Shown: piece after piece, positions 13,577 through 22,998 of the stretch
How positions within the stretch are numbered: the first letter of the stretch is position 1
Layout: each line of letters starts with the position of its first letter
From: Cymbomonas tetramitiformis
Taxonomy: Eukaryota; Chlorophyta; Pyramimonadophyceae; Pyramimonadales; Pyramimonadaceae
Direction: 5' to 3'
Length of the DNA stretch: 64,000 nt
Assembly: GCA_001247695.2 (NCBI GenBank)
Contig: LGRX02035493.1
Coordinates: forward strand, 62,001-126,000
The notes under the pieces: model-generated
The model's database searches: none
What the model was told of the DNA's origin: nothing
What the model saw: the letters and a program-made list of their open reading frames with translations, nothing else
Position numbers and translations under genes: made by a program

Positions 13577-14263
13577 CAAAGCGTGCGTACTGGACTAAAA
13601 AAATTGAGGAGTTGAGCAGACCGGTTAAGGATTATAAGTCCAATTCCGTTAAGCAGGGCCACTCCGTTTGCATTAAAACAAGCCCCCGGTGAAATAACTC
13701 CGGAAACATCGGGCCCCCGAACCGCCTGTGAACCTCCAAAGTAGCTTCAGGAGGGGAGGAAGGGTTGGGTGCACTATATATAATAACTGTGGAAACATGT
13801 ACCTAAGGGTTTTCTTCGATCAGTTGTATATATAAGGCCGAGAATCGTTCGATTAATGAGAAATTGTTGATTCGTGGGATCATCGTTCGCAAAGGCGTCG
13901 ACGGCTAGCGCAAATAATCCGTAACGTAAACCTCGGATACCTTGAATCGTCACTCTGAAACACGATACGCAGTTCCAGCGTCAATCTGTATCACGAAACG
14001 CAATTCATTGAACCTTGAATCGTCACGCTGCAATACGATACGCAATTCAAACGGGACTACATCCTAAGAACTGTAAGGCTAATGCCTAAGGTGAGGGTTT
14101 AAAGTGGACTCAGTTCCCCCCAATATCCTAAAAACACCATGAGGGACGCCTCAAATCGGTGTAAGAAGACTGGTACCAGCAGAAGCAACAACAACAAAGA
14201 CGTCAAAGACATATACAAAGGTATGCCCGTTGTGAGGTCACAACTCTTTTAAGAGGGGAGATC
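13577..14263 (+). other. Chromovirus 3' untranslated region, second half
   Basis: This continues the sequence cut at 3474 and matches 60139-60843. It ends with AAGAGGGGAGATC, the polypurine tract. No gene is seen. Confidence 0.75.
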
Positions 14264-14832
14264 TGTCAGGGTTATGACCGATGACACATGTGTCATACAT
14301 GTCATACGTGTCATACCTGTCATACATGTCATACCATGTCATGTCATGTCATGTCGAGTCATGTCATATATTATAATGACAGACAGTCGTCAGTACGGTC
14401 GACTATGACTGTACATATCATTTATTCAAGGTAAGACTTGAATGACACATGTCATCGAGAGGCCAGTATGTCGGACTCGAGATGGCGAAGCAAGATGCTA
14501 TCTTGAAGTACCGAATGGTTCGGAGAAGAAATCATCTTCGCTTCTAGCATGTTCTGAACAAGCATGCGAGTATCATATGGCGAACGCATTATTCGTTCAG
14601 CCGATACTAGTCGTTCAACCAATGCCTTGGGTTCACAACCCAATAGCGGTGCCATCTATGAGATGGGAGGCATTCGGTATAGATGAGGTAGCGTTGTGCT
14701 ACAGCAGTATCTTCGGACGAAGCACTGCACTCATCACCCGCTCTTACGCTGCCCGAGTGTTACTGTTCAATAACACCGTGCTATCTTATCATATCATATT
14801 ATATCTTAAGGCTCGCTTGTGAGACCTTAACA
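14264..14832 (+). repeat. 3' LTR of the chromovirus
   Basis: The sequence starts TGTCAGGGTTATGACCG and ends CCTTAACA. It is clearly related to the LTRs at 50945, 60844, 3475 and 12950, but more diverged from the plus-strand pair than those two are from each other. No second LTR of this element is in the window. Confidence 0.82.
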
Positions 14833-15208
14833 CCCCCCGCTATCAATCCTCGGAAGCTCAAACACGCAAGTGCGCACCACCTCTTCAAGCGTCGCTTAGC
14901 CAATCATGGCCAAGATAGCAAGTGGAATAAAAGCGTGGATGGGGCCACGACCCTACCGGAATATCCTAGTTCACTAGATATCAGAGGTCCCGAACTGTGT
15001 GTGGATAAACTGTGTCAAGATAAATAAACCCTAAGCTAGATATACCCGGAACGGTCTCGGACGGTCTCGGAGTCTAGCCTACCTGTGACACAGCGTGTGT
15101 CACAGCACGAACCTATAGATCAGTTAGCAGTCCAGTGTTGGCCTAGGAGTCTGTCATAGGGGCCTGCACCGGGACTCCCGGTCAGGGCTGCCTATACAGA
15201 TTTCAGCA
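14833..15208 (-). mobile_element. 5' end of a Gag-only LTR element: LTR, primer site and leader
   Basis: The minus strand from 15208 to 14954 is a 255-bp LTR (TGCTGAAATC...ATTCCGGTA) nearly the same as those of the element at 41377-44940. It is followed by GGTCGTGGCCCCATCCACG and about 100 bp of leader. It is cut at about 14833 where the chromovirus LTR ends, so one may have inserted into the other. No TSD is visible because the other end is missing. Confidence 0.8.
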
Positions 15209-15228
15209 GTTTGCTCCACCCAGCAACA

Positions 15229-15860
15229 TCTTCAAGATTTTCATGAACGTGTTGAAGTGCGAGTCTGTCCACTGTTGCCGCCGTTTCATGTCCAACAAAT
15301 ATCACATGGCTTCCTGCAACGCGTCACCCCGTGGGGGCTCCTCGTCCATCATGGTTGAGCACTGTGATGTCGGGCTTCCAATCAGGCGAATACCAATGAT
15401 GATTGCGATCCTCCACGATGCCAAAGGTTGGATTAAAGACTTGCTTCATCATAGATGCCAAGACATCACGAACGGCATGATGTGCCGTGATAGCCCATCC
15501 TGTCCACGCCGGTTACAGACAAGGTAGTGGTAGCCAAAGGGGTCAATAGAAGCACCACATACACATGTATGCACACCGACTAGAATAGGCATCGGGGCAC
15601 CCAATTGCAAAGCCAAGGCGACAACTGCCTGAGTGGCAGAGTGGGTGGAAGCCGATAACGAGAAGGCGACGCGGGAATGGCTGCCAAGTGAACATCGGCG
15701 CCACGTTGGGAAAGGGAAAACAACCGAGCTCGAAAGGCAAGCGCGACGACTTGGTCAAATAAATCAAGCCAGTCGGATCCGTTCAAGACCGCACGAGAAA
15801 GGTCCTTCTGCGACTTAATTTTTGGCTGTGCAAAGAGACCTCAACCAAGCTCTGAATCCA
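15229..15860 (-). pseudogene. Decayed retroelement-type Cys/His domain
   Basis: Read on the minus strand in at least three frames, there is a chain of motifs: SQKDLSRAV, then RGADVHLAAIPASPSRY, then a Cys/His cluster CVCG..D.FGYH.LVC, then RH.AVRDVLASMMKQ and WKPDITVLNH. This order is one I know from large uncharacterised proteins of algae and some animals that accompany reverse transcriptases or end in a nuclease-like domain. Frameshifts and stops separate the motifs, so the gene is dead. The motif chain is seen; the family assignment is from memory of the pattern and is uncertain. Confidence 0.4.
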
Positions 15861-17411
15861 ACTCGGGCCAACCCATTGACGGGAAGGGTGATCATCTCTC
15901 CGGGCCTCAACCACTCGGTTGTGCGAAGTGCCAAGCGCCTGTGTATATCTCTCCAGTCGATTGTATAGGTATCGACAAGATAACGAAGTTATACATAAAA
16001 AATTGTGGTAGCTCGGTTACTCGAGCGACTGCGCTAGTAAGCGCGTGAGGGTCGCTGATTCTAATTTCGCTCGGAGCGCGTATATGCTCCAACGCATGTC
16101 AGTGATCCGATTCTAATCAAAGTCGAAAGTATGACTTCCGCTCAAGCGAAAGGTTAGACTCTAACACCAAGTTATATGTGCACTTCTAACAATGCCATAA
16201 CCAAGTCGGAGAGGCAAGCAAGACTCGCTTCCTCTCTTTGGTATTTAAGGTCATCTACTCATCTTAGTCCCAACGAGCAATCCCCGAATACGGTAGTCCG
16301 TCACCTATATGGTCAGATTAAATCATCAGTTTCCCTAAGGCAAGGTTGGCAATCGAATGTGCAATCAATCTTCTCGTCTGATAATCAGCCCGAACGTCGG
16401 GTTTGATCATCTAATCACCTGATCGTGTGATACATCACTCGTACTTGGTATCTGATTATCCTATGTGATCTGATCGTCCGATAAGTATTTTGTCGCATTG
16501 CCATTATTCTTGCTCAACAGGTCATTCATCGGACATTTTGAAACTCCTATTGATATCCACATCATATCCCATGGATTCGGGCCACGTTCTCCAAGGTCTC
16601 GGATCCGTCGTGCCGCCAGGCACAACTACAATATTTTATGAAATCGTAGAATTGCGTTCATCCTGAGGAAAATGTAAACTACAAGGAACACTCTTCATAA
16701 TAGTCAGATGAGTCGAGCAGACATTCATTCAAAGATGAATTGATTTTGAACAGAATACGCTTTGCAATCGAACCAATGGTGTTTAAGTTTGGATCAGTCG
16801 ATTACAGCATTGCACTTGGTGCGTCGCGTAGCTGGTGAGTTGAGTGACATATATGTACAACAAATTCACGCAGACCATACCATGTATGTATCATACAAGA
16901 ACACAAAACGCCTGCCGCACTCTCTATGTCCGTTTCTGAAGATGGTTATAGTGATATTGCTTGCTCCTCAGCTCATTCGTCTAGCATAACGCTTAATTCT
17001 TTAGCAGTATGCGAGACAGTCCTGACTCCGAAAAACATTCATAACTCAGATTCTGGTGATAAAGCAGCTAGAGCCAGTTTTCATTTGCACAACAATTCAG
17101 GATGTCATTTTGAAGACACCGTCGACAAGAATGTACCTAGCTTTCAGCTTACACAGTTTGTTCGAGAAGACCCAACGCTGTCCTTCCAAAGCGTATAACA
17201 AGAATTAGACAAGTAGGACACCGTGAGCATACTTCCATCTATCATGGCGAAGTAGTGTAGCTATGGACAACGTAGCTACAACGTACATCGTTGTTTCCTG
17301 TGCAAGCCCGGGAAATCGGTCTGCGGTTGCGGTGGTCCCATCGTACCACAAGCAGAGTCAGAATTCCCTACTGTGCAGACACAGGTACAAGTGCTACATT
17401 TCGTTGACCAT
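15861..17411. other. Stretch with no recognisable gene
   Basis: Apart from the tRNA-like relic near 16002-16085, I see only short unconvincing frames. Base composition is mixed and there are no long repeats with the rest of the window. It may hold decayed host or transposon sequence. Confidence 0.5.
16002..16085 (+). pseudogene. tRNA-like relic (decayed)
   Basis: The text reads like a tRNA: an A-box-like GTAGCTCGGTTACTCGAGC, an anticodon-arm-like GCGCTAGTAAGCGC, then GGTCGCTGATTCTAATTTC where a B box (GGTTCGAATCC) would stand. The T-arm is mutated and no clean 7-bp acceptor stem closes it. AGT in the loop would hint at threonine, but the stem does not fold properly. Best seen as a degenerate tRNA or SINE head. 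Confidence 0.3.
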
Positions 17412-18143
17412 TTAAAATAATACTTTGATGACGTACAAATGCCAGCCGACTACAAGTCCAGCAGTTGCAGGGGAAAATGTCAGGAGGGAAGCCACGCCAA
17501 TACTCAGCTGACGTGCTTCCAATTCGGTTGTTGAGGCTGTTATGTGATGGGCGAGAGTCAGCAACCGTGTAGATATATCCTTCAAGGATTCACTTTTTTT
17601 CGCCAGCGAGCCACCCCTGTACACTGGAATATAACGTCGTAGTGGAAACAAAGGTCGCATGCACGGACTGACTTTTTTCAGCTTTAGTGACAGGTTACGC
17701 GTGAGAGAGTCCAGATTGGACGGTATGTCTGCAACCAAGGGATGGCCGGGTCACTCTTCCTGGTCCGGAATAGGTTGTACTGATGAGTAGTGTCCCGGAA
17801 GTGTCTGGCAACCTTCGATAACCGCAAGCCCCGTGTCACAAAGCCAAAGCCACCAGGCCCAAGAGACTATGGCGCCAACTAGTAACAAAGGGGTGTCGGC
17901 GGACCTTAAAGCCAATGTTGTTGTAAAGGGCAGAATATCGGAATAGTCTGTGGTAATAACAGGCGAGGTTCCCTCCCAACGGAGTGCCGAGGAAAGCACT
18001 GGGTTGTGCACGCCTGGAGAGGATTCAGGAGCGCACACGGACTCCTCCTGAAATAGAAGTGTGCCTTTTGACTCCGGAACAGTAGGTGTGGATGGTACGT
18101 AAAAAGCCAAAAGTTCCCATATTGGGTGGTGTAAATTTAACAC
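17412..18143 (-). CDS. Doubtful ORF beside H1, one in-frame TGA
   Basis: A minus-strand frame of about 244 codons runs from near the H1 3' hairpin to 17412 with one in-frame TGA at about 17748-17750. The first part has a hydrophobic segment (LLLVGAIVSWAWWLWL). The second has a basic region and another hydrophobic end. I recognise no family. There is no ATG near the upstream end, since it opens at a GTG inside the H1 hairpin. It could be a decayed gene, a gene with an unseen intron, or chance. Confidence 0.2.
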
Positions 18144-18144
18144 C
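18128..18144 (-). terminator. Histone-type 3' hairpin of H1
   Basis: In the sense of H1 it reads GGTGTTAAATTTACACC, 51 bp after the stop codon, giving a 5-bp GGTGT/ACACC stem. Similar hairpins follow H2A and H2B. Confidence 0.65.
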
Positions 18145-18194
18145 TTAGTAAAACTGTGTAGGGAACCGAGAGGATGTACACTGGAAGTGTGAGC

Positions 18195-18719
18195 TTATGC
18201 CTTCTTCTTGGGGGTAGCCTTCTTCTTGGGGGCAGCCTTCTTGGGGGTTGCCTTCTTCTTGGGAGCAGTGGCCTTCTTGGGAGCGGCAGATTTCTTGGGA
18301 GCTGCGGCCTTCTTGGGCGCGGCGGCCTTCTTGGGAGCAGCAGCCTTCTTGGGCGCGGCGGCCTTCTTGGGGGCAGCGGCCTTCTTCTTGGGGGCAGCAG
18401 CCTTCTTCTTGGGGGCAGCGGCCTTCTTTTTCGGAGCGGCGGCCTTCTTCTTAGGCTCGGGTTTCTTGAATTCATCGCTAAGCTTGTAGCTCGCCTTCAC
18501 CTTCAAGAGCTTGCCAGAGGCGGCAAGCTTCTTGAGCTGGGTGAAGAGGGTCTTCTTGTAGTTGTCAGGAAGAGTGTAGTTGGCACCAAGGTACTTGGTA
18601 ATGGCAGGAACAGACGAGCCGGTGCGCTCCTTGAGAGCTACAATGGCTGCCTTGACCATCACATCATACTTGGGATGGGCAGGTGCGGCCTTGGGCTTGG
18701 CAGCGGCTTTTGGAGGCAT
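18195..18719 (-). CDS. Linker histone H1
   Basis: The protein has 174 residues and binds linker DNA at the nucleosome entry and exit in the nucleus. A short N-terminal PKAAAKPK segment leads into the winged-helix globular domain (about residues 11-85), including HPKYDVMVKAAIVALKERTG, SVPAITKYL, YKKTLFTQLKKL and a basic wing. The tail (about 95-174) is an almost pure Pro-Lys-Ala repeat of PKKAAA units, as expected for H1. The ATG at 18719 is chosen because it gives the usual MPPKA start; a 10-codon upstream extension would need a TTG start. There is no intron. It stands alone: H2A/H2B are 29 kb away, with transposons between. A TTTTGATTGG box lies about 160 bp upstream and a GGTGTT hairpin lies downstream. 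Certain by composition and fold pattern. Confidence 0.95.
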   Translation of the reverse strand: MPPKAAAKPKAAPAHPKYDVMVKAAIVALKERTGSSVPAITKYLGANYTLPDNYKKTLFTQLKKLAASGKLLKVKASYKLSDEFKKPEPKKKAAAPKKKAAAPKKKAAAPKKKAAAPKKAAAPKKAAAPKKAAAPKKAAAPKKSAAPKKATAPKKKATPKKAAPKKKATPKKKA

Positions 18720-18874
18720 GGTTTCTGAGGAGGTAAGTGAGGGTTGCAAATGAAGAAAGTTGACGGAGAGTAAGTGATCACCGGAGACTTCACGTCTTTT
18801 CTAGGGTACTGCTCAATCGCTAGGGTCAAGACAATATTCGGTTGACATCCATATCTACTATGTAATTTCAAATG

Positions 18875-18888
18875 GACCAATCAAAATA
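18875..18888 (-). promoter_or_regulatory. Shared histone promoter box (TATTTTGATTGG), H1
   Basis: On the plus strand it is CCAATCAAAATA at 18877-18888, about 158 bp before the H1 start codon. The identical 12-mer stands about 140 bp before H2A and a variant stands before H2B. It contains a CCAAT box. Confidence 0.65.
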
Positions 18889-20036
18889 CATTATAAGTGT
18901 TGTGAAGGATCGAGGGGTGTCGGTTACCCCTACCCCTCTGCCAAGTCAAATGCGGAAGTGGTGACACCCTCACCCCAATCCTAATCCTTTAAACCAATAT
19001 GTAAGATCGATAGGCATAGGGTCACAGAACGACAAGAAACGACTGCGACTTCGCAGGTCGCCCTCCGCGCCGCCCCGCGCGGCCGCGCCATAGTGATAGA
19101 GTCCATGAGATCGCGATCGGTAGACGGTGCGGTGTCACGAGCGCTCACGCTGCGAGGTATCGGGACAAGGGGAGTAACTACTGTGACACTGTATAGTGTC
19201 ACTGTAGTCACAGCGTCACAGCTCCTTGGTATGGAGCTGGTATCAGGTATCGTATGGAGTGACACCGTGCTATTTTTAAAAGTAAAATCGAATATCGCGC
19301 GCGCAGATCGATATTCGCGCGCTCGATATCGAGGGCTATCAAAAACCGCGATCAGCGCGCGATTTTGATGATGAATTCGAGGTTCCTTAATGATAAGTCC
19401 TCGCTAGTAATACGGAAGCCTTGCCGCGTGATCTAATGATATTGGTGTGACGACAGTAATAATAATAATAAAACATTTACGCTAGCAAAGGGGACAAAGT
19501 CCTGAGAGTGCGGTATCCCTGCAAAGCAGGCTAGTGAAAACACCAGGGGCTACTCCCTCTGCTATAGCGCGCCCACAAAGGGGCTCAACCCACTTTTCAG
19601 CAGGGTGACATCTAGAGAAAAAGCTAGGTGCCGCTAAGCAAAAAACTCTAGAAGATGGAGAAACAACCATGGCCGGGTGAGTGGAGGGGCGGCTGAATCT
19701 GAGCGGTGGGGAGGGAAGTCGAAGAATTAAGGGTATTTGGAGACGTTGAGGAAGGGGGTCGGGTGGGCGGGGAGAGGGGGGTGGTGGGGGAGGGGAGGGG
19801 GGGGAGGGCCCCTCCCCTATAGGACAGAGAGCCATCTTATATTGCAAGACTTTTGAAAATTATTGCAGGAGGGTTTGAAGAAAGTCGTTTGATTGCTGCA
19901 CAGCTTCTGTTTCTGTCATGGTCTCACTGCTCGGGATGTCAATTGCATGCGGGTCAGTGTTCAAGGTGGTGGTGGTGTTTAACAGAAACACGTCTCGTCT
20001 ATTTTTAGTGTGTTGCCTACAGATTCTTGAGAGTTT
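18889..20036. other. Intergenic DNA and likely LINE 3' tail
   Basis: No gene is seen. It contains a perfect inverted repeat TGTGACACTGTATAGTGTCAC near 19180-19210, CG-rich palindromic text with GATCGATATTCGCGCGCTCG around 19300, and a purine-rich stretch near 19730-19800. The portion just left of 20037 follows the LINE stop codon and is probably its 3' untranslated region. No poly(A) tract or duplicated target is evident. Confidence 0.5.
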
Positions 20037-20568
20037 TTAAAGGAGAGGTTTAATCTTGCCACGGGGAACACCTATCGTGTTGAGGACAGTACCAAAAAGA
20101 GGAGGAAGGTACCCCATGAGCGTAAGTACTTTGGGCCATTTCACAGTGCTTATGAAGGGCTTGGAATTTGCATTGGTAATTGTCGTGTCATGGTGACCAC
20201 CATAATAATGCTCAGCATCATTCTGATGATAGGGAGGGTCTTGAGTGGGCCATGGGCACAGCGAAGAAGGAAGTACTTTGTCGCTTTCGTTCAGAACTTC
20301 ATTCCAAATATCAGGGTTGACTCCCGTGTATTCTAGCCTCTTCTCCGTGACTCTGGACTTAGGAAGGACATTGAGGAACCATCTGGCAATTTTTTTCTGT
20401 GTAGGCCTCCAGTCAAAGGCTGGTTGAGTATCACTGGGTGCACTGTCTATAGCTATGATAACGACATCCGAAAAATCATCCTTATAGCATCCGCCACCTG
20501 GAAGAACGTAGGGGTCATCACCCGTCCAATAACCATGTGGGATAAATGGAATAGTGTTATGCGGGAAT

Positions 20569-20815
20569 TCACAAAAGAGAGGATATATATATATATGTCG
20601 TGGGTATATATATATCTCGAGATAAGCAGTGAAACAGAATGGCAGGGGGCAGAGGTTCACCGTGTGCTAAGATGATATAAAATACTGAGCATAGTGTTTT
20701 ATGAGTCGGAACGCGGTGACACGGTGACTGGTGACAACACATGTCGAGGGGTGAATGACAGGTGACCCACCGTCCCCCCCCTTACAGTGGGGGGGAAAGA
20801 TTGGGCTCCCCGTGA
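20569..20815 (-). repeat. LTR (3') of Gag-only element
   Basis: Near-identical to 22754-22998. It contains TATATATA runs and GGGGGGG/CCCCCCC inverted text. Confidence 0.88.
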
Positions 20816-20982
20816 CACCACCTCACCCCGTGGGGATGAGGTGTCACCAGGCAAGCCGGCTAGCATGCAGAGACAAGGAGCCACACCGGCTCGGCTAGAA
20901 TGGCAAGTCCAAGTCCAATCTACACGGCAGTGCTAACTTGCAGTTGCCACGGCTAATTCTGCTGTTCAAATGGATAATCTCT

Positions 20983-22500
20983 TCAGTCAATCTTGCTGGA
21001 AGTTGAGCCCTGGAAGGGCGGGATCCACGGCACGGTGCGCAGCGCCGGCCAATCGTCGTCATCGTGGTCCGCAGAGTCGTCGGGCTCCGGTCCAGGGGGA
21101 TCGTGATCGAGAGGCACGCGAAGGGTGAAAGCCGATGCGTCAGAGCTGTCAGCCGGAGCAAACTGCGGCGAGGGAGACCCCTCAGCAAAATGCACGGCGG
21201 CCGCAGCAGCGGGAGCAGGAGGTGCGGAGGTCCATGCGGAGGTCCATGCGTCAATCGTGGGACGGGGCGGCGCAGCCGGCGCGCCCGCTGGTGCCTGCCC
21301 GGGGGCAAACGACGCCGCGCACGAGTAAGGGCACACACCACGGGTGGGGAGATGAGCGTCAGTGAGCCCCCAAAGGCGGAAGCATGTGACACACGGGTAG
21401 CCGACACCTTCCCACACGAGGTAGTAGCCGCGGCGGGGCGACGGCTTCCAATCGCCGACGGGCTTCACGACGTTGATGCGCTGCACGGAGTTGAATGACG
21501 CGGAGGTGGGGGCGTGCTTGCCACCACCGGACCCCGTGGACGGGGAACGGAGACGAGCGAGGTGGCCCTCGCTCTGCCAGACGGTCCTGAGGCGGAGCAG
21601 CAAGGCCGAGAACGTGAATGCGTGGCCGGCAGCCAGCTCACGTAGCACCACCAGATACAGTGGCGACACATGGGGGGAGCTGGCTGCCGACCTGCCAAGC
21701 ACGTGGTGCAGGTCCTGCACCCTGCCGGCATCGTCGTAAGATGGGTGTAGTCGTTGGTGCTTGTCCCCCAGAACACGAAACACCGCGAGCTGGGGGGCAG
21801 GGTCAGCGGTCTCGTCGAGCGTGGTAGACCGCAACTTCGTCCAGAATCGGAAGGTGTCGGGGTCAGTGGTGGCCTCGACGTGAAACCGAAGGCGCCGTAG
21901 AGCGCAGCGCCCATCACGAGGGTGGACACGGGCGGACTCCTGGAAGAGGGCCAGTGCCGTACCCTGAAGGACGCCCTTGAGGATGTTGAAGAGGAGCTCG
22001 TTGAGGGACCAGTGGTAGACGAGGTACTCGTGCTCCAAGTCAAAAAGCTTGTCGTACTCGAAGTGCGAAATGGGGGATAAAACGTGTCGAAGGTTGCTGA
22101 GCAAAATGGCGAAGTCAGCCTCAGCGTCGGAACCGTCGAGCGTGAAACCCTTTTGGGGTTTGAAGCCATGGGCGCGGAGTAACTTGACCAGTTCCTCCCC
22201 ATAGCTGAAGGCGTAGTCCATGCGGTCGCCGTACTCGTGCTGCTGAGAAGCTCGGACCGGTGTAGAAACCCAGACCGAGGCGTCGCGATGGAAGTCAGCA
22301 GACGTGGCAGCGGCCGAAATGAAGCTGGGCTTGTTGATGAGGGTGTTCATACGCACCACCGGGGCAAGGCCGGCAGTGCGAGAATGCGGCGAAGGAGCCT
22401 GGGAACCAGACCCCGGTGATGATGCAGGCGTGGGCGAAGCTGATGCCGCACGCGCGGAGCGGAGCACGTCCCCAAGACTGCGGCGGCTAGCTGATGCCAT
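20983..22500 (-). CDS. Gag-like protein of Gag-only element
   Basis: The 505-residue protein starts at the first ATG after the leader (MASASRRSLGDVL). A low-complexity Ala/Ser/Pro N-terminus is followed by a helical core (about 100-330) with LNELLFNILKGVLQGTALAL and a DGRCALRRLR segment that resembles the capsid region of copia-type Gag (UBN2-like) by reading. Around residue 385 there is a knuckle-like CVTC...H...C (CX2CX9HX6C). The C-terminus is Pro/Ala-rich and then acidic (DDSADHDDDDW). It would form the particle that packages element RNA in the cytoplasm. No frameshift and no pol frame. Its function depends on enzymes from elsewhere. Confidence 0.72.
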   Translation of the reverse strand: MASASRRSLGDVLRSARAASASPTPASSPGSGSQAPSPHSRTAGLAPVVRMNTLINKPSFISAAATSADFHRDASVWVSTPVRASQQHEYGDRMDYAFSYGEELVKLLRAHGFKPQKGFTLDGSDAEADFAILLSNLRHVLSPISHFEYDKLFDLEHEYLVYHWSLNELLFNILKGVLQGTALALFQESARVHPRDGRCALRRLRFHVEATTDPDTFRFWTKLRSTTLDETADPAPQLAVFRVLGDKHQRLHPSYDDAGRVQDLHHVLGRSAASSPHVSPLYLVVLRELAAGHAFTFSALLLRLRTVWQSEGHLARLRSPSTGSGGGKHAPTSASFNSVQRINVVKPVGDWKPSPRRGYYLVWEGVGYPCVTCFRLWGLTDAHLPTRGVCPYSCAASFAPGQAPAGAPAAPPRPTIDAWTSAWTSAPPAPAAAAAVHFAEGSPSPQFAPADSSDASAFTLRVPLDHDPPGPEPDDSADHDDDDWPALRTVPWIPPFQGSTSSKID

Positions 22501-22733
22501 GGCAGGTAAGATGTAAGGCGGAGTGCTCAGCGTGAATGTGAATGAGGGCGCTGGTGCGACCCTGCCTCAGATGGTTCAACAAGGCGAAAAAGACTCCCAG
22601 CGAACGGTAACGCCGGAAAAAGAATGTGCTGCGAGACTGGTGTCGACGCGAGACAAGACGAAGCTGGTGCGGACGTCGAAGTCGTTGTACGAGAGGAGCT
22701 GGTGCGGCCTCAAGGATCCCAGTGAAGACCTCC

Positions 22734-22753
22734 CCAAGTGGTGGCCGATAACC
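22734..22753 (-). promoter_or_regulatory. Primer-binding site, half-tRNA-Met type
   Basis: On the minus strand GGTTATCGGCC follows the LTR directly. GGTTATGGGCC would be the perfect complement of the initiator tRNA-Met anticodon loop and stem. Confidence 0.6.
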
Positions 22754-22998
22754 TCACAAAAGAGAGGATATATATATATGTCGTGGGTATATATATATCT
22801 CGAGATAAGCAGTGAAACAGAATGGCAGGGGGCAGAGGTTCACTGTGTGCTAAGATGATATAAAATACTGAGCATAGTGTTTTATGAGTCGGAACGCGGT
22901 GACACGGTGACTGGTGACAACACATGTCGAGGGGTGAATGACAGGTGACCCACCGTCCCCCCCCTTACAGTGGGGGGGAAAGATTGGGCTCCCCGTGA
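22754..22998 (-). repeat. LTR (5') of Gag-only element
   Basis: A 245-bp copy of 20569-20815, followed on the right by the TSD GGAAT. Confidence 0.88.

Larger units (their letters stand above)
776..14832 (+). mobile_element. Ty3/Gypsy chromovirus, 5'-truncated, interrupted by a related element
   Basis: This is the 3' part of an LTR retrotransposon in plus orientation. Coding sequence (776-3075) runs into a non-coding 3' region (3076-3474, resuming at 13577), a polypurine tract AAGAGGGGAGATC and a 3' LTR (14264-14832). The piece from 3475 to 13576 is a later insertion plus one TSD copy. The 3' region matches 59850-60843 of the intact element at 50945-61415, which joins the two halves and shows that this chromovirus and the non-coding elements share LTR and 3' sequences. 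The 5' LTR, gag, protease and most of the reverse transcriptase are missing. I infer this is a remnant of the autonomous partner. Confidence 0.75.
20569..22998 (-). mobile_element. Gag-only LTR element with TCAC...GTGA ends
   Basis: Direct repeats of 247 and 245 bp (20569-20815 and 22754-22998) bound one gag-like gene on the minus strand. The 5-bp TSD GGAAT is at 20564-20568 and 22999-23003. The element starts TCACGGGG and ends CTTTTGTGA in its own direction instead of TG..CA. The primer site after the 5' LTR reads GGTTATCGGCCACCACTTGG, one mismatch from an initiator-Met anticodon-arm complement in the first 11 bases. GGGGTGAGGTGGTG precedes the 3' LTR. The two LTRs differ by one substitution and one TA unit, so insertion is recent. 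No protease, RT or integrase is present. Confidence 0.88.

Noticed and set aside
15968..15985. ATAACGAAGTTATA, resembling half of a loxP site
   Set aside because: Only a partial match to one arm, no second arm or spacer, no recombinase nearby; chance similarity.
18137..18475. Arg/Pro-rich minus-strand frame inside H1
   Set aside because: Another frame of the same repeat; no independent evidence.
18174..18728. Long plus-strand frame (184 codons, Gly/Leu-rich) over H1
   Set aside because: It is the complement of the Lys/Ala/Pro repeat tail of H1; repeat composition keeps all frames open.
20895..22202. Ser/Arg-rich frames overlapping the Gag gene at 20983-22500
   Set aside because: Shadows of the gag frame on the same and opposite strand.
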